Source: an uncultured beta proteobacterium (GTDB lineage: Bacteria; Pseudomonadota; Gammaproteobacteria; Burkholderiales; Burkholderiaceae_C). Taken from it: DNA of 64,000 nucleotides. The notes under the pieces are model-generated. The model did no database searches. It saw only the letters and a list, made by a program, of their open reading frames with translations, and was not told where the DNA came from. Both the position numbers and the translations under genes were made by a program. Location of the stretch: positions 1 to 64,000 of the forward strand of contig CAISLN010000074.1 in NCBI GenBank assembly GCA_903886275.1, given 5' to 3'. Positions 1 to 8,438 of this stretch are shown one piece after another; positions within the stretch are counted from its first letter, which is position 1, and each line of letters opens with the position of its first letter.

Positions 1-216
1 AGGGATGACAAATGGGTGCCGCAATACGCCATTGCCCCGTTGGCGCAGCATTTTGGGCCGGTGCAGGCGGCTATATTGCGTTCTTCACAAGAAGAAGTGC
101 CCAGTCTCCATGCCCAAGGCAACCGCTACCCGTTACAACGCAGAAATTTCCGCAGGCTCGCTGATGCCCCTGGAAAGCAAGCGCATTGCTGCCTTGCTGC
201 TTTCACAGCCCGATGA
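1..216 (+). CDS. Possible 3' end of an unidentified upstream gene (partial)
   Basis: Frame 1 is open from the window edge to a TGA at 214-216. The first 34 codons (DDKWVPQYAIAPLAQHF and onward) look like ordinary protein. The part after about position 105 overlaps brxA and is arginine-rich, as expected for a shadow frame. It could be the tail of a gene that normally sits upstream of brxA, but I do not recognise the family. The real gene may be frameshifted or may end differently. Confidence 0.2.
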   Translation, partial: RDDKWVPQYAIAPLAQHFGPVQAAILRSSQEEVPSLHAQGNRYPLQRRNFRRLADAPGKQAHCCLAAFTAR

Positions 217-718
217 GGCGGCCTGGCGGCACGCCATCGAGGTGCAGAACATCCTGCAAAAGAAGACGCCCTCCACCGCGCGCAGGCAGGCCAGGCTGAT
301 ACGCAAGCGCCTGCTGACCCTGGAGCCCCAAGCCTGGGAAATGATTGCCACGCGTGAGAACGAGGTGGCAAACCAACTCTTGCTGGCGGCGTCCGTGCTG
401 CACAGCCGCTTGCTGGGTGACTTTTTGCGCATCGTCTACGCCCAACGCCAGCGGGGCCTGGAAGAAGCCCTGGCCCCCAATAGTTGGCATGACTTCCTGA
501 TTGAAATAGCCCACCACGACGCGGCTGTGGCGGCTTGGTCCGACAGCACCAAGGCCAAGCTGTTCCAGGTCATCGTGCGCATCCTGACCGAGGCCAAATT
601 TCTGGCCGATGCAAAGACCCTGCGCATCACCCCGCAAGCCCTGCACCCGGACGTTGCCCGCTACCTGCGAGACCACCATGACCCTTATGTACTTGAATGC
701 CTGGAGCGCACCCCATGA
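110..718 (+). CDS. brxA: BREX protein BrxA (DUF1819)
   Basis: This 202-residue protein matches the small, helical BrxA family (DUF1819), the usual first gene of type 1 BREX operons. BrxA is known as a DNA-binding component of the phage-exclusion machinery. The ATG at 110 is chosen because the protein then starts MPKATATRYNAEISAG, the conserved opening, and a purine-rich AGAAGAAG lies about 13 bases upstream. An earlier in-frame ATG at 5 adds 35 Arg/Cys-rich residues that look non-coding. The stop overlaps the brxB start (ATGA at 715-718). Its identity is supported mainly by sequence recognition together with the following brxB and brxC. Confidence 0.88.
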   Translation: MPKATATRYNAEISAGSLMPLESKRIAALLLSQPDEAAWRHAIEVQNILQKKTPSTARRQARLIRKRLLTLEPQAWEMIATRENEVANQLLLAASVLHSRLLGDFLRIVYAQRQRGLEEALAPNSWHDFLIEIAHHDAAVAAWSDSTKAKLFQVIVRILTEAKFLADAKTLRITPQALHPDVARYLRDHHDPYVLECLERTP

Positions 719-1302
719 ACTTCACGCTTGATGAGCGCCTGAACCAAATCCTGCCAAGAATCACCTCCAGAGACTTTCTCGACAGCAGTGGCCTGGGCAA
801 CGAGATTGGATTCTGGATCTTTGACTATCCGCCCGAACGCGAGATGGACGTGCGCGGCTTCCTCAACGGCACCGTGCTCCCCGCCCTGGACAAGCAAATG
901 CCCGCCCTCAAGGTGGATTCCATAGACCTGCTCAAGCTGGTGACCGGTCTATTGGAGGAGCGCAAGCTGCTCGACAAGGTCATGGAGATGCAAAAAAACA
1001 AGGGTGACGACGCCACGCTGGCGGCCCTCAACTCCGTGCTCAAGGAAGACAAGATTGCCCAAAAAATCGCCACCCAGCACGACATCGCCAACCTGGATCT
1101 GCTGATCCTCAGCGGCGTGGGCGCCGTGTACCCGATGCTGCGCACCCACACCCTGCTGTCGGCCCTGCACCCCATCATGGGCAACACGCCGCTGCTGATG
1201 TTTTTTCCGGGGAGGTACGACGGCTATTCACTGCGCCTCTTCAACACCTTGGCAGAAAACCATTACTACCGGGCGTTTCGCCTGGTGCCAGAGACCGTCT
1301 GA
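715..1302 (+). CDS. brxB: BREX protein BrxB (DUF1788)
   Basis: This 195-residue protein is of the BrxB/DUF1788 family, a conserved core component of type 1 BREX whose biochemical role is poorly defined. Recognisable features are the N-terminal LDERLNQIL helix, FWIFDYPPE near residue 40, and the C-terminal HPIMGNTPLLMFFPGRYDG block. The ATG at 715 overlaps the brxA stop, which indicates translational coupling. An in-frame ATG at 697 would add six residues but lacks this coupling. brxC follows after 48 bases. Confidence 0.9.
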   Translation: MNFTLDERLNQILPRITSRDFLDSSGLGNEIGFWIFDYPPEREMDVRGFLNGTVLPALDKQMPALKVDSIDLLKLVTGLLEERKLLDKVMEMQKNKGDDATLAALNSVLKEDKIAQKIATQHDIANLDLLILSGVGAVYPMLRTHTLLSALHPIMGNTPLLMFFPGRYDGYSLRLFNTLAENHYYRAFRLVPETV

Positions 1303-1350
1303 GTAGGTTCCAGCAAATTTGCGACACCGTTCAACAGGGATAAATAAAAA

Positions 1351-4300
1351 ATGAATATCAGCCAACTTTTTGTCAAACCAATAGACCGCCCCATCAATGG
1401 CGTCATCAAGGCGGACCAGATGGACGCCGCCAGCGTCTGGCAAGAGCTCGAAGAGTACGTCGTCACCAAGCAAATCAGCGAGTACCTGCGCAAGTTTTTC
1501 GACGCTTACCTAGCCGCCATAGACCGCCCGCATGACGCCGCCATCACCGACCGCATGGGCGTGTGGGTGTCTGGCTTCTTTGGCTCCGGCAAGTCCCACT
1601 TCATCAAAATCCTCTCCTACCTGCTCGAAAACATCGAGGCCTCCAACCCGGCCACCGGCGAGAAGCGCCGCGCCGCGCAGTTCTTTGACCAGCAAAAGAT
1701 CAAGGACGCCATGCTGCTGGCCGACGTGCACCGCGCTGTGGCCGGCACGGCCGATGTCATGCTTTTCAACATCGACGCCAAGGCCAACAAGTCCGAGCCG
1801 GATGCCATCCTGCAGGTCTTTTTGCGGGTCTTCAACGAGAAGATAGGCCTGTCTGGTGACGCGCCGCACATCGCCAACATGGAGCGCCACCTGACTGCAC
1901 AGGGCGCGTTCTTCACCTTCAAGGCGGCATTCGCCGAAGCCAAGGGCAGTCCGTGGGAGCAAGAGCGCGACGCCTTCACCTTCTACCGCGACGAGATCGT
2001 GGTGGCACTGGCACAAGCCTTGAAGATGAGCGCCAGCTCTGCCGAAAAATGGTTTGACGATGCCAAACAAGACTACCGCGTCACCATCGAAGGCTTTGCC
2101 AAGGTGGTCAATGACTACCTGGCCACCAAGCCTGCGACCCACAAACTTGTTTTTCTGGTGGACGAGGTGGGGCAGTTCATTGGCAACAGCACGGCGCTCA
2201 TGCTCAACCTGCAAACCATTGCAGAGGAGTTGGGCAGCCAGTGCAAGGGCCGGGCCTGGATCATCGTCACCAGCCAGGAAGACATTGACGCCGCCATTGG
2301 CGAAGACAACAAGGCCAGAAGCCAGGACTTCTCCAAAATTCAGGGCCGCTTTCACACCCGCTTGTCGCTGGCCAGCAGCAACACCGATGAAGTCATCGGC
2401 GAGCGCCTGCTGTCCAAGACCGAAGCCGCCCATGTGGCCCTGCGCGATGTGTTTGCAGGCAAGAGCGACATCATCACCAACCAGCTCAGCTTTGTGGGCA
2501 ATGCGGTGAGCCTGCGCTCTTACAAAGACGCGGCGGAATTTGTGGCGGTCTACCCCTTCGCCCCCTACCAATTCACCCTGCTGCAAAAAATCTTTGAGTC
2601 CATCCGCAAGGTGGGTGCCACCGGCAAGCACCTGTCGCGTGGCGAGCGCTCCTTGCTCGACGCCTTTCAGTCCGCAGCCGTGCGCAATGCCAAGCACAGC
2701 ACCGACGTGCTGGTGCCCCTGTACGACTTCTACCCGTCCATCGAAAGCTTTATCGACGGCATGGCCAAGCGCTCGATTGACGAGGCACCGGACAACCCCA
2801 TGCTGCAGCCCTATGACAGCCTGCTGCTCAAGGCGATGTTCCTCATCCGCTACATCCCCGACATCGTCAAACCCAACATCGACAACCTGGCCACCCTGTG
2901 CATAGACCAGATCGACGCCGACAAGCTGGCCCTCAGACGCAAGGTCCAGGAGAGTCTGGCCCGTCTGGAGCAGCAACGCCTGGTCAGCCGCAATGGCGAC
3001 CTGTGGTTCTTCCTGACCAATGAAGAGCGCGACGTGGCCCGCGAGATCGGGCATGTTGAGGTGTCTGCCGCAGAAAAGTCCCGCCTGCTGGCCGAGCTGG
3101 TCTACGACGAAATTTTCAAGGGCATCACCAAGGTGCGCCACCGCGACACCAAGGCCGACTACGAGTTCAACCGCCTGCTAGACGGTGCCCCCTGGCGCTC
3201 TGCCAGCCACCCCCTCAGCTTTGAAGTGCTCACCCCCCTAGGCGACGACTACGAAAAGCTGCAAAGCGCCAAGTGCATTTTGCGCAGCAGCGAAGGCAAT
3301 GGCCGCGCCATCGTGCGCCTGGCCGAGGGCGAGCGCTTGGACATCGAGCTGGCCCTGTACCAGCAGATCGAGAAGTACATCGTCAGCCCCAAGGCGGCCA
3401 ACGCCACCGCGTCGCTCAAAACCATTTTGCAAAACCGCAAGGAAGAAAACCGCGATCGCCGCCTGCGCCTGTTGCACCAGCTCTCCAAGCTGATTGCCGA
3501 GGGCGACTTCTTTGCCCTAGGCCAGTCCGTGCCGATCAAGGCCAGCGGCCCCGACAAGGTGCTCGACGAGCTGCTCAACTACCTCATCACCAACACCTAC
3601 AGCAAGCTGCCCTACCTCAAGGTGCGCCAGGCCGACCCGCAGGCTGAAATCAAGGCCGTGCTCATGGCCGATAACCTGGGTAGCCCTGGCTTGGAGCTGG
3701 GTGGAGAGGAGGGCAATGCGCTTGCCGTCAAGGAGCTGCGCGACTACCTGCAGCTGGCCGCGAGCCAGACCCGCGTGCTGCTGTCCGACGTGGTGGAGCG
3801 CTTTGCCGGCATCCCCTGGGGCTGGAAGCCCGAATGGGAAACCGTGCTGCTGGTGGCCCGCCTGTTCAAGGCCGGCGAAATCAAGCTCATGCTCGAAGGT
3901 TCCGACCTCGACCCCGGCGCCGCAGTGGAGCCGCTGACCAAGTCCGCCCGCTTCAAGCAGGTGTCCATTTTGAAGCGCAAGACGGCCGATGCCGGAAGTC
4001 TCAAGCGTGCCCGCGCGCTCTACAAAGACCTTTTCCAAAAGCTGGGCCGCGACGAAGAAGACGCCCTGGTGGCCGACTTCCGTGCCCGCTTCACCGAATG
4101 GCAGGCCGACCTCAAGGGCTTCACCCTGATGGCCAGCACCGCCCACCATCCCGGCAAGACCGTTATGGACGCAGCGCTGACCCGCATTGCCCAGCAACTG
4201 GGCACGCGCGACAGCTGTGCCTTTATCGAAGCCTTGCTGTCTGCCAAGGACGATTGGCTGGACGCCGCAGAAGACATTCAAGACCTGGTCAACTTCTACA

Positions 4301-4971
4301 AGACGCAAATCACCGTTTGGCGCAAGTTGCTCGATGGCCTGCGCGCCTTTGCCGACAACCGCGAGGCACTCAACAAAGTGCCCCAGGCCGCCGCCGCGCT
4401 GACCGAGCTCACCCAGATTCGCGACACCGCCAAACCCTACGGCAAGGTCAACCGCATCGAGCCGCTGATTGCGACGGTGACCTCCGTCAACGAGCAGTTG
4501 GCGCAAGACAAACGCGAGCGTGCCTTGCTTTCCATCGACGGAAAAATTGCCGAGGTGCAAGCCAAGCTCAATGCGGTGGTCGCCACCCCAGACACCAGCA
4601 ACAAGGCCCTGCACCTGCTGCAAGAATTGAAGACGCGCTTGGCCAGCCAGAGCAGCATCGCCCAAATCCTGTACCTGCAGGGCCAAGGCGGTGACGCCAT
4701 GGACGAGGCCATCACCCTGATCGAAGCTGCAGCGGTAAAGCCTACCCATGTGGCCGAGCCGGGCAACACCGTCAAACCGCTGCACACCGGCACGCCCCAG
4801 ACCGCTCCTGTGCCCCAAGCACCTGCCAAAACCACCAAGGTCATTCGTGCGGCTGAGTTGTCGAGCAAGACCTACCTGGAGACCGAGGCCGATGTGGATG
4901 CTTATGTTGCCAAGCTCAAGACAGCGCTGATGGCCGCCGTGCGCGCAGGTCAGATTGCCAGAATACAATAG
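1351..4971 (+). CDS. brxC: BREX P-loop ATPase BrxC (PglY-like)
   Basis: This 1206-residue BrxC/PglY ATPase is the large motor-like protein required for phage exclusion. The opening MNISQLFVKPIDRPINGVIK is typical of the family. A Walker A motif GSGKS lies at about residues 78-82 (within GFFGSGKSHFIK), and an acidic Walker B-like LVFLVDEVG at about 267-274. The length is normal for the family. The C-terminal third is rich in charged helices. It follows brxB after 48 bases with AACAGGGATAAATAAAAA before the ATG. The TAG stop lies only 10 bases before a palindrome that opens the inserted AbiE cassette. BrxC is expected to act with PglX, BrxB and PglZ. Confidence 0.95.
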   Translation: MNISQLFVKPIDRPINGVIKADQMDAASVWQELEEYVVTKQISEYLRKFFDAYLAAIDRPHDAAITDRMGVWVSGFFGSGKSHFIKILSYLLENIEASNPATGEKRRAAQFFDQQKIKDAMLLADVHRAVAGTADVMLFNIDAKANKSEPDAILQVFLRVFNEKIGLSGDAPHIANMERHLTAQGAFFTFKAAFAEAKGSPWEQERDAFTFYRDEIVVALAQALKMSASSAEKWFDDAKQDYRVTIEGFAKVVNDYLATKPATHKLVFLVDEVGQFIGNSTALMLNLQTIAEELGSQCKGRAWIIVTSQEDIDAAIGEDNKARSQDFSKIQGRFHTRLSLASSNTDEVIGERLLSKTEAAHVALRDVFAGKSDIITNQLSFVGNAVSLRSYKDAAEFVAVYPFAPYQFTLLQKIFESIRKVGATGKHLSRGERSLLDAFQSAAVRNAKHSTDVLVPLYDFYPSIESFIDGMAKRSIDEAPDNPMLQPYDSLLLKAMFLIRYIPDIVKPNIDNLATLCIDQIDADKLALRRKVQESLARLEQQRLVSRNGDLWFFLTNEERDVAREIGHVEVSAAEKSRLLAELVYDEIFKGITKVRHRDTKADYEFNRLLDGAPWRSASHPLSFEVLTPLGDDYEKLQSAKCILRSSEGNGRAIVRLAEGERLDIELALYQQIEKYIVSPKAANATASLKTILQNRKEENRDRRLRLLHQLSKLIAEGDFFALGQSVPIKASGPDKVLDELLNYLITNTYSKLPYLKVRQADPQAEIKAVLMADNLGSPGLELGGEEGNALAVKELRDYLQLAASQTRVLLSDVVERFAGIPWGWKPEWETVLLVARLFKAGEIKLMLEGSDLDPGAAVEPLTKSARFKQVSILKRKTADAGSLKRARALYKDLFQKLGRDEEDALVADFRARFTEWQADLKGFTLMASTAHHPGKTVMDAALTRIAQQLGTRDSCAFIEALLSAKDDWLDAAEDIQDLVNFYKTQITVWRKLLDGLRAFADNREALNKVPQAAAALTELTQIRDTAKPYGKVNRIEPLIATVTSVNEQLAQDKRERALLSIDGKIAEVQAKLNAVVATPDTSNKALHLLQELKTRLASQSSIAQILYLQGQGGDAMDEAITLIEAAAVKPTHVAEPGNTVKPLHTGTPQTAPVPQAPAKTTKVIRAAELSSKTYLETEADVDAYVAKLKTALMAAVRAGQIARIQ

Positions 4972-4980
4972 AATTGCGTT

Positions 4981-5001
4981 ATGTATTATTTTTCAATACA
5001 T
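4981..5001 (+). promoter_or_regulatory. Palindrome upstream of abiEi, candidate AbiEi operator
   Basis: ATGTATT (4981-4987) and AATACAT (4995-5001) form a perfect 7-bp inverted repeat with a 7-base AT-rich spacer, between the brxC stop and the abiEi start. An extra AATACA lies just upstream at 4962-4967. AbiEi antitoxins are known to autorepress by binding inverted repeats in their promoter. This assignment rests on position and symmetry only. Confidence 0.5.
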
Positions 5002-5027
5002 TTTGCAAACTAAACGGATGATTGGCT

Positions 5028-5837
5028 GTGCAAAGCTCTTTGACCCAAGTTCTTGACGCGGCCGAACGCCGTGGCAAGCTGAACCTGCGTACTGCCGAGA
5101 TTGCCCAAGCCTTGCCCGGCGTTAGCGCCGAAGCGCTGCGACAGGCGTTGTACCGGCAACAGCGCAAGGGGCGCGTTGTGCGTACCTCGCGCGGCTCGCA
5201 GCACTGGGTGCTTGTTCCCCTGCAAGATGCCTCCACCGGTGCACCGCCGCTGGAAACCTGGCTCGATGCGTACCTGTCCAAAACCCTGGGTCTGCCTTAC
5301 TACGTCTGCTTGCTCAGTGCGGCCGAAGTCTATGGCGCGTCACCGCAAGCCGTCATGGTCACGCAGGTGATGACGGGCAGCGTCCGGCGGCCCGTGCAGG
5401 TGGGCCGGCACCGACTGGTGTTTCTGAAATGCGCGTGCGTGGCCGACATGCCCACCCGCTGGCATGAGACGCCCCAGGGTCGCTTCAAGGTCAGTACGCC
5501 CGAGCTCACCGCGCTGGACCTGGTGGCCCGCCCGCAGGCGGTGGGTGGCATCGCCCGCACTGTGGATGTGCTGCAAGGCCTGGCCCCGGACCTGACGGTG
5601 GAGGGCCTGCGCACCGCACTCAACGCAAGCCAAGAAACGCCTACTGCCCAGAGGCTGGGTGCCCTGTTGTCCCAGCTGGGCCACAGCGCGTTGCCTGACC
5701 TGGTGGCCGACTGGCTTGGCACCCGACGCACCCGCAGAATCCCACTCACCATGGAACCGGATGCACAGGCCACCAGCACGCTGGACAGCCGTTTCAAAGT
5801 GCACATGCCCGCAACCTTTCAAGCCGCCAATACCTGA
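5028..5837 (+). CDS. abiEi: AbiEi-type antitoxin, type IV toxin-antitoxin
   Basis: This protein of about 269 residues is an AbiEi-family antitoxin/transcriptional regulator. It has an N-terminal winged-helix region (LTQVLDAAERRGKLNLRTAE) followed by the AbiEi body with ALYRQQRKGRVVR, VCLLSAAEVYGASPQAV and LTALDLVARPQAVGG. AbiEi neutralises the AbiEii nucleotidyltransferase and represses its own operon. The start is uncertain: GTG at 5028 has GGA nine bases upstream, TTG at 5022 is in frame, and no ATG is suitable. The stop overlaps the abiEii start (TGATG). The pair is inserted between brxC and the pglX locus and reads with the BREX operon. Confidence 0.85.
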   Translation: MQSSLTQVLDAAERRGKLNLRTAEIAQALPGVSAEALRQALYRQQRKGRVVRTSRGSQHWVLVPLQDASTGAPPLETWLDAYLSKTLGLPYYVCLLSAAEVYGASPQAVMVTQVMTGSVRRPVQVGRHRLVFLKCACVADMPTRWHETPQGRFKVSTPELTALDLVARPQAVGGIARTVDVLQGLAPDLTVEGLRTALNASQETPTAQRLGALLSQLGHSALPDLVADWLGTRRTRRIPLTMEPDAQATSTLDSRFKVHMPATFQAANT

Positions 5838-6694
5838 TGCAACAAACCCACCTCACCGCCTGGCAAACCCACGCGCCCTGGCCCAAACGCAGTCAGATTG
5901 AGCAGGACCTGCGCCTCTCCAGAGGCGTTGCCGCCATCTTTGAAGACGAGGTGCTACGCCAGCACCTGGCCATGCGCGGGGGCACTGTGCTGCACAAGGC
6001 GCACCTGGCCCCAGCGGCCCGATACTCCGAAGACATTGACCTGGTGCTCACCAAGTCCATGGACACGGCTGCCCTTGAAAGTCACCTGCTGCGGGTGCTG
6101 ACACCCATCCTCGGTGCGCCTGCACCGTCCATCTTTCTGGATGCCTGGTTGGCGCTGCGCAATGCCCGCAAGAGCTCCCAAATTCTGTCCATCAAGTTCA
6201 AATTTGTTCCCCTGGGGCTGAGCCGGCACGAGACCATCAAGGTCGATATCAATCTGAACGAGCAAGCAGCGCTCTACCCCCTGGTGCCTGTGGATTTTCA
6301 GAGCCTGGACGAAGACGGTGAGCTGGTAACGGCCCAGGCCGTTTCCTATGACATCAATGAAATGCTGGGCACCAAGACCCGCGCCTTGATGCAACGCCAA
6401 CAAGGGCGCGACCTATTCGACCTGTGGTTTGCCTGGAACCAGAGCCAGGCCGGTCTCACCCCCTACACCGTGGACTGCCAGCGCGCCATGCAAGCATTTG
6501 AGTGGTACCTGGCCAATGAAGGCACGGTCATAGGGCGCGCAGAGGCCGGGCAGTTGTTGGACCAACGGCTGCGCAACCAGGCCTTTCGCCTGGACATGGA
6601 CACCTTGTTACGCCCCGGTCTGCCCCGGTTTGATGTCGATGCGGCCGCCACCATCGTGCGCAGCGCGTTCCTTTCCCACTTGGCAGCAGCCTGA
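5837..6694 (+). CDS. abiEii: AbiEii-type nucleotidyltransferase toxin
   Basis: This 285-residue AbiEii/AbiGii toxin belongs to the DNA polymerase beta-like nucleotidyltransferase fold. The hallmark GGT-x-L and S-E-D-I-D-L-V appear as MRGGTVLHKAHL and RYSEDIDLVL at about residues 47-75, supplying the metal-binding aspartates. EMLGTKTRALMQRQQGRDLFDL at about 175-196 is the second conserved block. AbiEii enzymes transfer nucleotides to cellular RNA and stop growth during phage infection. The ATG overlaps the antitoxin stop. The gene is followed after 56 bases by a fragment of pglX, so abiE probably once preceded an older pglX directly. Confidence 0.88.
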   Translation: MQQTHLTAWQTHAPWPKRSQIEQDLRLSRGVAAIFEDEVLRQHLAMRGGTVLHKAHLAPAARYSEDIDLVLTKSMDTAALESHLLRVLTPILGAPAPSIFLDAWLALRNARKSSQILSIKFKFVPLGLSRHETIKVDINLNEQAALYPLVPVDFQSLDEDGELVTAQAVSYDINEMLGTKTRALMQRQQGRDLFDLWFAWNQSQAGLTPYTVDCQRAMQAFEWYLANEGTVIGRAEAGQLLDQRLRNQAFRLDMDTLLRPGLPRFDVDAAATIVRSAFLSHLAAA

Positions 6695-6750
6695 CGGTCA
6701 GCCAATCCATTCCCCATTGATCGGCCAGACCGCTGCACACATCGCCACTC

Positions 6751-6873
6751 ATGAACAAAGCCAAACTCAAGTCCTACGCCCCCCAGGCCCGACAAGACTT
6801 CAGCGCAGCCGTCATGGCCTGGCCAGCGAAGATGGCTTTTAGCCAAAAAGCAAATCTATTGGATCTGCCTTGA
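6751..6873 (+). pseudogene. Diverged 5' fragment of pglX (scar)
   Basis: This stretch encodes MNKAKLKSYAPQARQDFSAA and then loses similarity, ending at TGA 6871-6873 (40 codons). The first 64 bases match the start of the intact pglX at 8435 with three mismatches, and the first 40 bases are identical. It lies just after abiEii, where pglX would be expected if HipBA had not been inserted. I interpret it as the remains of a previous pglX allele; see the matching 3' fragment at 13736-13894. Confidence 0.8.
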
Positions 6874-6876
6874 GTC

Positions 6877-6946
6877 AATTTCCCAATCGGGAAATTTTTC
6901 TTGTGTTGCTACGGGTAACTGGCAATAATTTCCCGAACAGGAAATT
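6877..6946 (+). promoter_or_regulatory. Two HipB-type operators upstream of hipB
   Basis: Two near-identical palindromes flank the likely hipBA promoter. The first is AATTTCCC-aatc-GGGAAATT at 6877-6896. The second is AATTTCC-cgaaca-GGAAATT at 6927-6946, ending three bases before the hipB ATG and covering its AGGA ribosome-binding site. Their start points are 50 bp apart, about five helical turns. Cooperative autorepression by HipB dimers at such paired sites is well known in hipBA systems. Confidence 0.75.
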
Positions 6947-6949
6947 TTT

Positions 6950-7171
6950 ATGACCCTTACTCCCACCAACAGTCCTGAAGCACTGGGTGCTGCGGTCTTG
7001 CTTGCCCGCAGCAAACTGGGCTTAACCCAACCCCAATTGGCACTCGCGGCGGGCGTCGGTGTGCGCTTTATCGTGGAGCTCGAAGCTGGCAAGCCCACCG
7101 TGCGCCTGGAAACGCTGCTCAAAGTGTTGCACGCACTGGGCGGGAGTTTGGCTGTGGAAGGCTTGGCCTGA
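6950..7171 (+). CDS. hipB: HipB-like antitoxin, Cro/CI helix-turn-helix
   Basis: This 73-residue protein is almost entirely a Cro/C1-type helix-turn-helix domain: ALGAAVLLARSKLGLTQPQL, then AAGVGVRFIVELEAGKPTVR, then LLKVLHALG. It matches HipB/HigA-type antitoxins that bind DNA as dimers and cap the HipA kinase. The ATG at 6950 follows an AGGA that lies inside the second operator. hipA begins one base after its stop, so the two are translated together. The two upstream palindromes imply autorepression. Confidence 0.85.
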   Translation: MTLTPTNSPEALGAAVLLARSKLGLTQPQLALAAGVGVRFIVELEAGKPTVRLETLLKVLHALGGSLAVEGLA

Positions 7172-7172
7172 T

Positions 7173-8438
7173 ATGGCACGCCACCTCGATGTTTGGTTGC
7201 TGGGCGCGTACGTTGGCACCCTGTCGCAGGTCGATGGGCGCCTCAGCTTCGCCTATGCACCGGGTGCTACTACGCCTTTGTCGCACTCCCTCCCCCTACG
7301 GACAGAGCCTTTCGATGACCGCGCAAGCCGCCCATTTTTCGCCGGCTTGCTGCCAGAAGGCGGCAAACGTAAGCAGATTGCCAAGACCCTGCAAATCTCT
7401 ACCCAAAACGATTACGCATTGCTGGACAGCCTGGGTGGCGAGTGTGCTGGTGCTGTCACATTGTTGGAGTCGGGCCAGTCGCCTCAATCACCAGATGCCC
7501 TCCATGAAGTTCGCTGGTTAGACCACACGCAGTTGCTCCAGGTTCTGGATGAAATGCCCCTGCGCCCCATGCGGGCGGGCGATGAGGGGCTGCGCCTCTC
7601 TTTGGCCGGCGCGCAAGACAAATTGCCAGTCGTGGTGGATGCGGATGGGAGTCGCATTGGTTTACCCCTGAACGGCTCACCCAGCACCCACATCCTCAAG
7701 CCACCCATTGCCGGTATCGATGGCAGCGTTTTTAACGAGGCCTTTTGCATGGCTCTGGCCAGAGCGTTCAAGCTGGACGTTGCAAGCATCCAGATGCAAG
7801 CCATTGCCGATGGTGAGCAGCAACGCCACTACCTCCTGGTAGAGCGCTACGACAGACCGGCAGACACACCGGGCCAACGCCTGCACCAAGAAGACTTTTG
7901 CCAGGCGCTGGGTATCGTCTCGGAGCACAAGTACCAAAGCGAAGGCGGCCCCGGCCTGGCGCAAGCTTTTGCGCTGCTGCGTAGCGCAACCCGCCCCAGC
8001 GCACTGCACACACTGAAGCTGCTGGACTATGTGGTGTTCAACGCCTTGATCGGCAACCACGATGCCCATGGCAAAAACTTCTCTTTGTTGTATGCACCCA
8101 CAGGTGCTGTTCTCACACCCTTGTACGACGCACTGTGCACGGCCGTCTATCCCACGCTGACCGACAAAATGGCTATGAAGATTGGCAGCAAATACAAGTT
8201 TTCCGAGGTGATGGCGCGCCACTGGGAGCAGTTCGCTACGGAGGCAGCGCTGTCGCCTGGGCAGGTGAAAAAACGCATCTTGGCAATTGCCAGGCAGCTG
8301 CCAGATTTGGCGCGCGCCACCCAAGCCACGTTTCTCAACAACGGCAACCAGCACCCCATCATCGACCAGATCGTCACGCTCATCGAGCAGCGTTGCGCCC
8401 TGACCATTCGCCGCCTTACCTCGCTGTCACACCCATGA
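7173..8438 (+). CDS. hipA: HipA-like serine/threonine kinase toxin
   Basis: This 421-residue HipA-family kinase has an N-terminal HipA subdomain (residues 1-100, with FFAGLLPEG at about 57-65). It then has SLAGAQDKLPVV at about 146-157 and the ATP-binding strand HILKPPI at about 178-184. The catalytic loop NALIGNHDAHGKN is near residue 290, followed by the metal-binding YDALCTA. HipA kinases phosphorylate a translation factor, classically glutamyl-tRNA synthetase, and cause dormancy. All key residues appear present, so the kinase is probably active. The stop overlaps the pglX ATG (ATGA at 8435-8438). It may serve as an abortive back-up to BREX. Confidence 0.9.
   Translation: MARHLDVWLLGAYVGTLSQVDGRLSFAYAPGATTPLSHSLPLRTEPFDDRASRPFFAGLLPEGGKRKQIAKTLQISTQNDYALLDSLGGECAGAVTLLESGQSPQSPDALHEVRWLDHTQLLQVLDEMPLRPMRAGDEGLRLSLAGAQDKLPVVVDADGSRIGLPLNGSPSTHILKPPIAGIDGSVFNEAFCMALARAFKLDVASIQMQAIADGEQQRHYLLVERYDRPADTPGQRLHQEDFCQALGIVSEHKYQSEGGPGLAQAFALLRSATRPSALHTLKLLDYVVFNALIGNHDAHGKNFSLLYAPTGAVLTPLYDALCTAVYPTLTDKMAMKIGSKYKFSEVMARHWEQFATEAALSPGQVKKRILAIARQLPDLARATQATFLNNGNQHPIIDQIVTLIEQRCALTIRRLTSLSHP

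Noticed and set aside
1510..3141. Long antisense open frames over brxC, and similar ones over pglZ, brxL, tau, livK and arsA genes
   Set aside because: In GC-rich DNA the frame opposite a real gene is often open. These have no family pattern and no ribosome-binding site, while the sense frames are clear genes.
6463..6846. Open frames over the end of abiEii and the pglX scar
   Set aside because: They are shadows of abiEii and of the pglX fragment and have no independent support.
8135..8434. Upstream extension of the pglX frame into hipA
   Set aside because: It overlaps 300 bases of a well-supported gene. The conserved start and the ATGA overlap place pglX at 8435.
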